A DNA stretch of 64,000 nucleotides from Psychrosphaera sp. B3R10 (GTDB lineage Bacteria > Pseudomonadota > Gammaproteobacteria > Enterobacterales > Alteromonadaceae), in assembly GCF_018861025.1 (NCBI RefSeq), contig NZ_JAHKQH010000026.1:335118-399117 (forward strand), read 5' to 3'. Each line of letters begins with the position of its first letter. Positions within the stretch are counted from its first letter, which is position 1. Position numbers and translations under genes: made by a program. This document shows positions 27,550 through 35,138 of the stretch, piece after piece. A model generated the notes under the pieces. The model made no database searches. It was not told the DNA's origin and worked only from the letters and a program-made list of their open reading frames with translations.

Positions 27550-28983
27550 TTAAAGCATTAACTTAAACGCATCAAATATGATTGAGGTAAAGGTGAACCA
27601 ACCATTTTGAACTTCTAAAGCATTGGTTTTTAAGGCTTCTAATTTATTTTGGTCAAGTAACTGGCCATCAAAAATTACACTTTCAATCTGATGTAAAGCC
27701 GACAAATCTTTCAGGGGGTTACTTGGCAATAGCAGTAAATCAGCAATTTTACCCTCTTCAACCGACCCATACTTCTGATCTATCCCTAATGCTACGGCAT
27801 TATCATAAGTAGTGGCGATCAACGCCGAGTGCCGAGAAATACCGGCGGCCACCAGCAGCTCAATCTCTCTAATCGTTGCGATGCCCGCTTGCCCAATTAA
27901 TGCTCCGGAGTCCGAGCCAACCAATAACTTAACTCTGGCGTCATGTAAAAACTTAGTTATGTCCAATAACCTTGCCAATGTTTCTTTATTACGGTTAGCA
28001 AGTTTAGGACTTGAGTCCAACCAGCAGTTTACACCAAACGCCTTTGCTAAATACAAATGCGCCGGATTCATATATTCTAAAGCTTGCTTATCTAAATAGG
28101 CCTGCCCTTGACTGCTCAGTAGTGTCAATTCTTCATAGACAGCTAAGGTAGTGACGATAGGAACTTGCAATTGCAAATAATGCAGCGCAAGACGTTCCAA
28201 CTCCTCTTGGTCGTATTTATAATGCATTCCATGGGCAAAAATATCTTCAATATGCTCCATGCTCGACAACGTCCGTAATGATCTAAAACCTAACCCGTCG
28301 ACAGGCACTGGACCATGTTTTGAAACTTCAATATTTAATTTTTTGGCTTGTTCAACAATCGCCATATATACATCTGGATCAAAGTCGCCATAAATTTTTA
28401 TATAGTCATAACCTTGATTTCTGTATTTCGTAACGGCTTGTTTTGCTTTTTGGGGCGTATCGACATAATGATGAAATGGATCGCCAGGTACGCCATCTAA
28501 GATTGGAGATGACACCAAAAACCGACTGCCGTACCATTGTCTTTTATTAATTTCGTTACGCCATGCCAGTTGTCTTTGATTGCCACGCATACCTTTAATT
28601 AAGGTCACGCCTTTAGACAGGCCCAAGGTTAAATAGGCGCTGTCTTCAATATGAGCGTGGGCATCAATGATCCCCGACATTAAAAACTTGCCGTTACCAT
28701 CAATAAATTTCACTTCACCAAGTTGCGACTTAAAATGATCTAAATCTGACGAAATTTTTGTTATCTTGCCATTTTGAATAAGGACATTTTGGTTTGATAT
28801 TTCGGGTTGATTCAAATCAGCGGTGATAATTGTGATATTAGTGATCAGTAAATCTGGCTGTGTTTTATCCCAATCGAGCCTAGCTCCTGTTGAATAAAAA
28901 GCACCGTATAGTGCCGCGGCAAGTATGATACTCACGGCCAGTATTAAAAATATAAATTTCACCAATTGATTTACATAGTACAT
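27550..28983 (-). CDS. Membrane-anchored amidohydrolase (imidazolonepropionase/prolidase-like)
   Basis: 477 residues. An N-terminal membrane segment (about 8-28) anchors the enzyme, probably facing the periplasm. The amidohydrolase fold follows: LITNITIITAD and VLIQNGKITKI for the small beta domain, GIIDAHAHIED with metal ligands His109 and His111, YDYIKIYGD holding the likely carboxylated or bridging Lys, SSMEHIED with a further His, LVGSDSGA with the catalytic Asp, and SVEEGKIADLLLL at the end. Members of this branch (Sgx9260/prolidase-like) cleave N-terminal Xaa-Pro or N-acyl amino acids, but substrate cannot be told from sequence. The start has AGGAG upstream. It is followed, after the operator at 27511, by the barrel gene on the same strand. 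Confidence 0.88.
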   Translation of the reverse strand: MYYVNQLVKFIFLILAVSIILAAALYGAFYSTGARLDWDKTQPDLLITNITIITADLNQPEISNQNVLIQNGKITKISSDLDHFKSQLGEVKFIDGNGKFLMSGIIDAHAHIEDSAYLTLGLSKGVTLIKGMRGNQRQLAWRNEINKRQWYGSRFLVSSPILDGVPGDPFHHYVDTPQKAKQAVTKYRNQGYDYIKIYGDFDPDVYMAIVEQAKKLNIEVSKHGPVPVDGLGFRSLRTLSSMEHIEDIFAHGMHYKYDQEELERLALHYLQLQVPIVTTLAVYEELTLLSSQGQAYLDKQALEYMNPAHLYLAKAFGVNCWLDSSPKLANRNKETLARLLDITKFLHDARVKLLVGSDSGALIGQAGIATIREIELLVAAGISRHSALIATTYDNAVALGIDQKYGSVEEGKIADLLLLPSNPLKDLSALHQIESVIFDGQLLDQNKLEALKTNALEVQNGWFTFTSIIFDAFKLML

Positions 28984-29217
28984 AGTTCATCTCCTGCTTT
29001 GCGTATAGGAGCAGAGTAAAATATGTAAAAAATTAGTCGTCTAAAATACAGATAATGGACGTTTAATTTCTAAAAATTGGTTTAATAGTACCAACGAACA
29101 ACACAAAAAAGTTTAATTTTAATGACGCCCCCTGCTATTAAATATTGACTAAACTGTGATTTAAACACAGTGTTGCGAGCATTATTTAAACGTCAATTTG
29201 AAAAAGGAAACGTTCCA

Positions 29218-29907
29218 ATGTTGGCCAATCCCATAACTGTTTTAGTAGTAGAGGACAATATTTCACTTGCGGAGCAACTCATTGCGTTTTTAGAAAATTT
29301 ATCCTGGACCGTCGATTTTGCAGCTAAGGGCAAAATGGCGATAGATTTACTGAATGACAATATATACGACGTCGTGATCCTTGATTTAAGTTTACCCGAC
29401 ATCGATGGCACACAGGTTTGCCAACACATTAAAACAAACAATATTCGCAATACACCGGTCTTAATGTTAACCGCCCGGGATTCGTTTGAAGACTTAGAAA
29501 CTGGATTTGATACCGGCGCAGATGATTACTTAACAAAGCCGTATGATTTAAGAGAAGTAGCGATGCGATGTAAAGCGCTTGCTCGGCGACATGAACTCCA
29601 TGAAAGCAATGCCATTCAGTTAGGTAATATGGAACTAAGCCAGCGAGATAAAACCGTCAGAATTAACAATAATGAAATCCCTTTAACTAAAGTTGGGTTT
29701 CAAATATTACAAAAACTTATAAAAAGCTACCCCAATGCCATAACTCGGTCTGAACTCATTTTTGATATTTGGGCTGATGAACCACCCGAAACCAACGCGT
29801 TAAAAGTACATGTCTATAGCTTAAGGCAACAATTAAAACCTTATCCTAATCTTAAAATATCAACCTTAAGTGGTGTCGGATATCGACTGGAAATGACCGA
29901 TGTTTAA
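29218..29907 (+). CDS. OmpR/PhoB-type response regulator
   Basis: 229 residues from the ATG at 29218 (AAAGGAA upstream); an upstream in-frame GTG at 29170 has no such signal. The receiver domain has the acidic pair Glu12-Asp13, phospho-acceptor Asp56 in VVILDLSLPD, Thr in MLTARD and Lys in YLTKPYDL. The C-terminal winged helix (residues about 130-229) shows LTKVGFQILQKL, SRSELI-like RSELIFDIW, and LKVHVYSLRQQL, as in the OmpR/PhoB class. It overlaps the kinase gene by 8 bp and is divergent from the amidohydrolase gene, which it may control. Its stimulus is unknown. Confidence 0.93.
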   Translation: MLANPITVLVVEDNISLAEQLIAFLENLSWTVDFAAKGKMAIDLLNDNIYDVVILDLSLPDIDGTQVCQHIKTNNIRNTPVLMLTARDSFEDLETGFDTGADDYLTKPYDLREVAMRCKALARRHELHESNAIQLGNMELSQRDKTVRINNNEIPLTKVGFQILQKLIKSYPNAITRSELIFDIWADEPPETNALKVHVYSLRQQLKPYPNLKISTLSGVGYRLEMTDV

Positions 29908-31105
29908 TAATATTACCAAAAAGCTCTTTTTCATCTTATTTACTATGACTTTTGTGTTTAGTCTGGTTTATACCGCGGTTATATTTTTAGTGGCTTATGT
30001 AACTGAAGATTCGTTGTTAAACAGAATGTTAACGCTAGAAGCTGCCAACATCACATCCGAAACACCCAAAAATTACGCCCTGCCAGCCTATATCAAATAC
30101 TATAAAAACGAATCTGAATTACCAACTCAACTAAGAAAAGAATTGCAACAACACCCCGCGGAAACCGAGTTTTTCATCGATAACAGTGTTCACTACCATT
30201 TAAAACACATTTATCATGGCAATAATCGATTTGGTATTTTAGTCGCAGAAGTATCCAACCTATTAGTTGTGACCACTTTGGCAAAGGAGCTCACTTACTT
30301 CTTTGTTGCCGTGACTTTATTTATGCTAATTATAGCGACCTTCTTAGCGTTAATCACCGCAAAATACATTGCCTCTCCAATCAAATTGTTAACGAATGAA
30401 GTTGATAATTTTACCCAAGATAGTGACATTTCAAATCGTCTACTCGATAGAAAAGACGAGGTTGGCTTCTTAGCCAATAAATTGAATGTCACCATGAACC
30501 AAATCGTATTTGCCCTAAAACGTGAGCGGAATTTCACCTCAGACATCAGCCACGAATTACGTACGCCGCTCACTTACATCAACAATTATGCAGTCGGATT
30601 AGACCCAACTCATCCTGGGTACAATCACTTTACGCAAGCCATTAACGAAATGAATAATATCATTTCTACACTTTTGGCCATTGCTCGTCAGGAAAATTTA
30701 AGTCAGCAAAGGGTTACTTTAATCTCTGTAATCGAGCAGGTTGTGATTTCTCAGCACGACAATTTAATAACAAACCAAAATGAAATCGAACTCAATGTAG
30801 ACAATCATATTTACGTGTTAGCAAACCAGCAGTTGTTAACCTTGCTATTTAGAAACGTCATCGAAAACGCAATATTTCACGGTAATAAAGAGCAAACAAT
30901 AGAGCTTAGTTTTGCAGATAATAAACTAACAATAACCAATCAATGTATAGATCTGAAACAAAGAAAACGTGTTACACACAACTTTGGCCATGGTACCCAT
31001 TTAATCGAGAAGTTATTAGATTCACAACATTTGACCTATACCAAAAAGGATCTGGGAGAAAGTTATATAGTAGAAATCGATTTAGACCCCATTTTAGTCC
31101 AATAA
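29900..31105 (+). CDS. Sensor histidine kinase
   Basis: 401 residues. Two membrane helices (about 8-34 and 132-155) enclose a periplasmic sensor region of about 95 residues without a recognisable domain. A HAMP domain follows (IASPIKLLTNEV), then the dimerisation helix with phospho-acceptor His218 in DISHELRTPL and a short HATPase domain with the N box NVIENAIFHGN. The G boxes are reduced: a normal D-x-G-x-G is not obvious and FGHGTHLIEKLL stands in the G2 position, so ATP binding may be atypical. This small-HATPase form is common in kinases next to OmpR-type regulators in Alteromonadales. It is translationally coupled to the response regulator gene. Confidence 0.9.
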   Translation: MFNNITKKLFFILFTMTFVFSLVYTAVIFLVAYVTEDSLLNRMLTLEAANITSETPKNYALPAYIKYYKNESELPTQLRKELQQHPAETEFFIDNSVHYHLKHIYHGNNRFGILVAEVSNLLVVTTLAKELTYFFVAVTLFMLIIATFLALITAKYIASPIKLLTNEVDNFTQDSDISNRLLDRKDEVGFLANKLNVTMNQIVFALKRERNFTSDISHELRTPLTYINNYAVGLDPTHPGYNHFTQAINEMNNIISTLLAIARQENLSQQRVTLISVIEQVVISQHDNLITNQNEIELNVDNHIYVLANQQLLTLLFRNVIENAIFHGNKEQTIELSFADNKLTITNQCIDLKQRKRVTHNFGHGTHLIEKLLDSQHLTYTKKDLGESYIVEIDLDPILVQ

Positions 31106-31202
31106 AAAAGCAATTTATTACAAGTTTATACGCTAGTTTACCTTTGCTTTACCTCCCTTCACTTATCTTGTTTAACAACTTAATAAGTAGGAAGCGAGTG
31201 CA

Positions 31203-32279
31203 ATGTTAAAAAAATTCATCTTATCCGTAGTGACATTTATATCCATATTGGCCGTTTTAGGTTATTGGTTTGTACGCATGTTTTCCGATGAACTATCGGT
31301 TGATTATAGCAACCAGCAAGCCCATGACTTGGCCTATATACAACAATCCCTGCCGACGCAACGGGGTAAAATACTGGCCATAGTTACAAACACTAAAACT
31401 ATGGGCCCGCAACAAAAACAAGCTGGATATGAACTTACTGAGCTGTCCCGCGCCTATTATGTTTTTAAAGTCAATGGCTTCGAGGTAGATATCGCCAGTC
31501 CGCTTGGAGGTGAGCCGCCAATGGTAAGAGATGACGACGATATGGGCGCGTTTGATTTTGCGTTTCTTAATGACCCCGCCGCGATGGCAAAAGTTAAAAA
31601 TACTCTGAGCGTCAGCCAAGTTGACGCTGCAGACTATCAAGCCGTCTATTTTGTTGGCGGGAAAGGCACTATGTTTGACTTTCCAAACAATCAAGATATT
31701 CAACGTTTAGTTAGGCAGTTTTGGATCGAAGACAAGGTTGTATCGGCGGTATGTCACGGACCAGCAGCTTTAATCAACGTGAAGTTAGACAATGACCTAT
31801 ATCTGTTGGAAAACAAACACGTTGCCGCTTTCACAAATGAAGAAGAGTTGTTATTCATTCCCGAAGCGGAGGCTATTTTTCCGTATTTATTACAGACTAA
31901 ACTTGAAGATATGGGTGCAAAGTTCGAGGCTGGACCTATGTATTTAAATAATGTCGTGGTCGACGGAAAATTGATCACCGGCCAAAACCCTTGGTCTGTT
32001 TGGGAGTTATCGGAACAAATCATTGTGAGTTTAGGTTATACCCCGGTAGCACGCGCAAAAACCGCTGAAGAAAATAGCGTTACCATATTAAAAACGTTTA
32101 AAACCAAAGGGTATGACATGGCTATGGCCCAACTATTAGAAATGCAATTTCAATACAATGCGCCAATAAACAAAACGCTCATCGCAACCCATGCATTTTT
32201 AGCATTATTGTCGTTTGACTTGAAACAACTTGTTGGCCTTATTTCGCTATTGTCGACGTCTAATTTAACTGCAGAATAA
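31203..32279 (+). CDS. DJ-1/PfpI-family protein with N-terminal membrane anchor
   Basis: 358 residues. A membrane segment (about 5-25) is followed by a DJ-1/PfpI domain: ILAIVTNTK, GYELTELSRAYYVF with the conserved Glu77, DIASPLGGEPP, YFVGGKGTMFDF, and the nucleophile elbow VCHGPAAL with Cys184-His185. About 90 extra C-terminal residues follow the fold. This family includes Hsp31-like glyoxalases, deglycases and peptidases; with a Cys-His-Glu site a glyoxalase III-like or isonitrile hydratase-like role is possible. It lies about 100 bp after the kinase gene in the same direction and could be a target of that two-component system. Being membrane-anchored, it is unlike the cytosolic archetypes. 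Confidence 0.88.
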   Translation: MLKKFILSVVTFISILAVLGYWFVRMFSDELSVDYSNQQAHDLAYIQQSLPTQRGKILAIVTNTKTMGPQQKQAGYELTELSRAYYVFKVNGFEVDIASPLGGEPPMVRDDDDMGAFDFAFLNDPAAMAKVKNTLSVSQVDAADYQAVYFVGGKGTMFDFPNNQDIQRLVRQFWIEDKVVSAVCHGPAALINVKLDNDLYLLENKHVAAFTNEEELLFIPEAEAIFPYLLQTKLEDMGAKFEAGPMYLNNVVVDGKLITGQNPWSVWELSEQIIVSLGYTPVARAKTAEENSVTILKTFKTKGYDMAMAQLLEMQFQYNAPINKTLIATHAFLALLSFDLKQLVGLISLLSTSNLTAE

Positions 32280-32418
32280 AAAGTAAAACCTGATCCCTCT
32301 CGGGTGAAGATTTAATATTAGTACGCTGGCTGTTCATTCGTGAGCGGCCACAATTTTGCCATTATCACGTTTTATCCTGACCAATACCTTTTAATCAATA
32401 CCTTTAAAACAATACCTT

Positions 32419-32955
32419 TTAAAGAGCGCCTTTTATCTGATGGCCAATACTTCCTACCTCCTTTACACATGCCTTTTGCACCTTTTTGCACCTTTTTGCA
32501 AATTGGGACGGCGTCTCCCCTACTTCTTTTCGAAAAACAGAGTTAAACGAAGACTTAGAATTAAAGCCTGACGCAAAGGCAATCTCAAGTACCGATCGAC
32601 GTTTTGCCGTGACCGCTAATGATTTTTGCACGTCTTCAATACGTTTGAGGTTTACAAAACGATTGAAGTTCATTCCACCACCTTCGCTAAAGGCAAAAGA
32701 AATGTCTTTAATAGACAGACCTGTAAGATCCGAGATATCTTTAACCGACAATCTAGGTTGCTTATAAAGCTCTCTGCTGGAGATTAGCTCCGTTAATTCC
32801 ACAAACACGGCTTGAAATATCGAATTAGAGCTAAGCGAAACATAGTTCTCAACATTGCGGTTTTGGATCTGATTCTGGCGCCGGCTTTGGTTTCGATTGA
32901 CCCCCTGACAGAGTTGCTGATTCCGGCTGTGGTATTGAGGTTGGTGATTACTCAT
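32419..32955 (-). CDS. Short AraC-family transcriptional regulator (DNA-binding domain with Gln-rich N-terminus)
   Basis: 178 residues. A hydrophilic N-terminus rich in Gln, Asn and Arg (about 1-38) is followed by an AraC/XylS double helix-turn-helix domain: LSVKDISDLTGLSIKDISFA for the first, SVLEIAFASGFNSKSSFNSV and FRKEVGETPSQFA for the second. There is no ligand-binding domain, so the partner small protein encoded just upstream may take part in sensing. It overlaps that gene by 8 bp (ATGAGTAA). The DNA-binding domain is close in sequence to that of the membrane AraC protein at 39060 (both have GFNSKSSFN), so the two may share targets. Just downstream (32385-32505) the DNA contains short direct repeats of CAATACCTTTTAA and GCACCTTTTT. 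Confidence 0.87.
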   Translation of the reverse strand: MSNHQPQYHSRNQQLCQGVNRNQSRRQNQIQNRNVENYVSLSSNSIFQAVFVELTELISSRELYKQPRLSVKDISDLTGLSIKDISFAFSEGGGMNFNRFVNLKRIEDVQKSLAVTAKRRSVLEIAFASGFNSKSSFNSVFRKEVGETPSQFAKRCKKVQKACVKEVGSIGHQIKGAL

Positions 32956-33175
32956 CGTTTGGCCCTGCCATCTTTTTTATGTAGTTAAGGTTGAGTCCCG
33001 CATCCCTTATTTTTCTTAATAAACCATGTAAGGCAGATTGGTCTTCTATTTGTCCAATGAGCAACGTGTCGGAGTCTGTGGTAGTAATTTCAAAACCAGC
33101 AAACCAGACACTCCACTTTTTATCCAATTGCCCTTTTAGTGATATTACGTAAGCACTTGATGTCTCTTCTTGCAT
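32948..33175 (-). CDS. Small conserved protein of unknown function
   Basis: 75 residues: KGQLDKKWSVWFAGFEIT, then LIGQIEDQSALHGLLRKIRD and AGLNLNYI. This matches a widespread short family (pattern KGxLDxxWSxWFxGxxIT...GxxxDQxALHGLLxKIRDxGxxL) often found next to regulators, so the ORF is almost certainly real despite its size. The function is unknown; no membrane segment or signal is visible, so it is cytoplasmic. It starts the two-gene unit with the AraC protein. The perfect palindrome at 33328 lies about 160 bp upstream, with an additional half site TCACATCAT at 33359-33367. Confidence 0.85.
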   Translation of the reverse strand: MQEETSSAYVISLKGQLDKKWSVWFAGFEITTTDSDTLLIGQIEDQSALHGLLRKIRDAGLNLNYIKKMAGPNDE

Positions 33176-33327
33176 TGCAAAACCTATCTTTTAAAAATTG
33201 AGTGAAATTGGTCAATCATTGGTTTTAACTACAATTAGAGGCGTTTACTGATGTATCAGGTGCCAGATAAGTGCAGTTAAAACAAAATTTTCTAGGGGAG
33301 TATGTTAAAAATTGCGGCGCTTTAGAG

Positions 33328-33347
33328 AATCACATCATGATGTGATT
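33328..33347. promoter_or_regulatory. Palindromic operator, copy 3 (perfect 20-bp) with adjacent half site
   Basis: Second perfect copy of AATCACATCATGATGTGATT. It lies about 160 bp upstream of the small protein/AraC unit. A half site TCACATCAT follows at 33359-33367, so this promoter may bind more than one dimer. Confidence 0.85.
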
Positions 33348-33411
33348 TTGATGATAGTTCACATCATTGGCGAAGGTTTTAAATTAAGATCACAAGCCAA
33401 AAATCAGGCAC

Positions 33412-33435
33412 AAAAAAAGGGGTTTCCCCCTTTTT
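33412..33435 (-). terminator. Terminator after the S41 lipoprotein gene
   Basis: Stem AAAAAGGGG/CCCCTTTTT with a 4-base loop; on the minus strand it ends in a run of seven T. It lies about 25 bp past the stop of the S41 gene. Confidence 0.85.
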
Positions 33436-33459
33436 AAATTACTTAATGCGTACTGTCTT

Positions 33460-34929
33460 TTATTCACCGCTTAAAATTGCAAGAACCGTTTCAATAGACT
33501 TATCAATCACTAACTCTCGGCTTTCTAAATCAAAATGTGGCACTTGTACATCAACCGGGATCCCTGTTCTTTCATACCATTCGCCATCTGTTGTTAAGTA
33601 TTTTTCATTAGACAGGTTTATCATAAAACCATTAGGTAGGGTCTTGTCCAAGATATCAGATAATGCCCCCTGCGTAGGCTGACCTACTGTAGCAATATGA
33701 TCCTGTGCTTTTAACAAAATAACAAACGTTTCTGCGGCACTCACTGTCGATGCGCTGGTTAATATAAACGTCGGTTTAGTATACGTTTGAGCGGCAGGGG
33801 TTAAATCATAATTTGATACTGTAGTGACGCCAAACTGATCCGTCACCGACTTTTGTGCGAATGTACCAGCCGATTCAATGAAGTAACTCGCAAATGCCAT
33901 TGAAATAACATCACGACCACCATTGTTCATTCTCACATCAAGGATAAGTGCATCGGTATCACTCAGGTCTGTCAGAGCCGACTCAATTGCACTTTTTGCA
34001 GCGGCAATATCCGCCTCAATGTCTTCTAGATTACCGGTACTGGCGACATCCACCATCGCGCCGATTTCCAAATAACCTACCCCTTCATTTTTGAACCACT
34101 TTAGGACGCCGTCAGTTTTGATATCGGACTCATCTTCTGCATAAGTTTCAATAATGGCCTCATACAATTCGATATTGTCACCAATGTACTCGTTGACCGC
34201 CGCCGAGTGTTCCGCGGGAATAGGTAAACTCAAATTATTCTGCTCGGCATATTCATTTAACAATTGTTCCCACATCACCGGCTCGTTATTAACTGACGCA
34301 ACACCAATATCTGGTGAAGTTACTGACACATGTGAATCTTTCAATGCTGCAATAGCATTATATAAGACATCAAAAAGCTCAACATCGCTCGTGTCACTGT
34401 CAACTTCCGCCGCCGCAGCGTTGTAAATCGCATTCCAGTCGGTGCCTGTTAATTCAAAACTCACATAATATTCAGCAAATGTTTGAAAAAACAAATCTAA
34501 ATCTCTAACCACATCACGCTGATAACCCGACTCACCCTGTTGTGCAATAAAGCCATTTTCACAACTACTTGGCATTAAACCGTTTGCCGTTTTAGTATAT
34601 TCTTTACCCGGAGAATGAAAGTCTTTAGTGCCGTAACCTGCAATTAATTTAAAGTGTTCGCTGTCTGCCGAATATATTACCTCCTCAATATCGGCTTCTG
34701 AATCAATAGTGTCTTCATCTTCAACTAAACAGTAGTCAGACGTATAATCAAAAGTCATGAAAATACCATTTTCTATTTTGATGCCTTCACCATAAGCTTC
34801 AGCTAACCAAACGCCGTCATATTTAGTAACCAGATCCGCGTTGCTAGAATCGTCGTCGCTATCAAACCATGAACATGCCCCAAGTTGCACCGACAGTGCA
34901 ATGATACTGACCTTAAATATATCTTTCAT
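33460..34929 (-). CDS. S41-family peptidase, lipoprotein
   Basis: 489 residues. A signal peptide with lipobox LGAC (Cys19) is followed by an Asp/Ser-rich linker, so the protein is lipid-anchored in the envelope. The N-terminal half has a lipocalin-like segment and a helical S41 start domain (FFQTFAEYYVSFEL). The peptidase core has ALILDVRMNNGGRD, then FILTSASTVSAAETF with catalytic Ser397 in SAAE, and VGQPTQGAL where CtpA proteins have their general-base Lys region; here no Lys is at the expected place, so the base may be different, as in tricorn-like members. The start has an AGGAG site. The perfect palindrome at 35081 lies about 160 bp upstream, and the gene has its own terminator. A decayed S41 gene of another type is present at 9113. 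Confidence 0.9.
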   Translation of the reverse strand: MKDIFKVSIIALSVQLGACSWFDSDDDSSNADLVTKYDGVWLAEAYGEGIKIENGIFMTFDYTSDYCLVEDEDTIDSEADIEEVIYSADSEHFKLIAGYGTKDFHSPGKEYTKTANGLMPSSCENGFIAQQGESGYQRDVVRDLDLFFQTFAEYYVSFELTGTDWNAIYNAAAAEVDSDTSDVELFDVLYNAIAALKDSHVSVTSPDIGVASVNNEPVMWEQLLNEYAEQNNLSLPIPAEHSAAVNEYIGDNIELYEAIIETYAEDESDIKTDGVLKWFKNEGVGYLEIGAMVDVASTGNLEDIEADIAAAKSAIESALTDLSDTDALILDVRMNNGGRDVISMAFASYFIESAGTFAQKSVTDQFGVTTVSNYDLTPAAQTYTKPTFILTSASTVSAAETFVILLKAQDHIATVGQPTQGALSDILDKTLPNGFMINLSNEKYLTTDGEWYERTGIPVDVQVPHFDLESRELVIDKSIETVLAILSGE

Positions 34930-35080
34930 AAATGACTCCTATAATTTTAAAATTAAATCTGTAGGCTAAACTTACTTTTCCTATCAATTGGTAAGTACTT
35001 ACTTGTTCTGTTAGCCAAAAAATTCGTATAAGAATGACTAAAAGATTGATAACTATTATCCTTCCCCAAAAATCTGGGTC

Positions 35081-35098
35081 ATCACATCATGATGTGAT
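35081..35098. promoter_or_regulatory. Palindromic operator, copy 4 (perfect 18-bp)
   Basis: ATCACATCATGATGTGAT, 18 perfect bases, located about 160 bp upstream of the S41 lipoprotein start and 41 bp beyond the stop of the MalT-like regulator gene. Orientation and flanking CAAA match copies 2 and 3. Confidence 0.85.
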
Positions 35099-35138
35099 TT
35101 TGCTAATGAGTTCGGCACTTTCTACTGTGTACCTAGCA

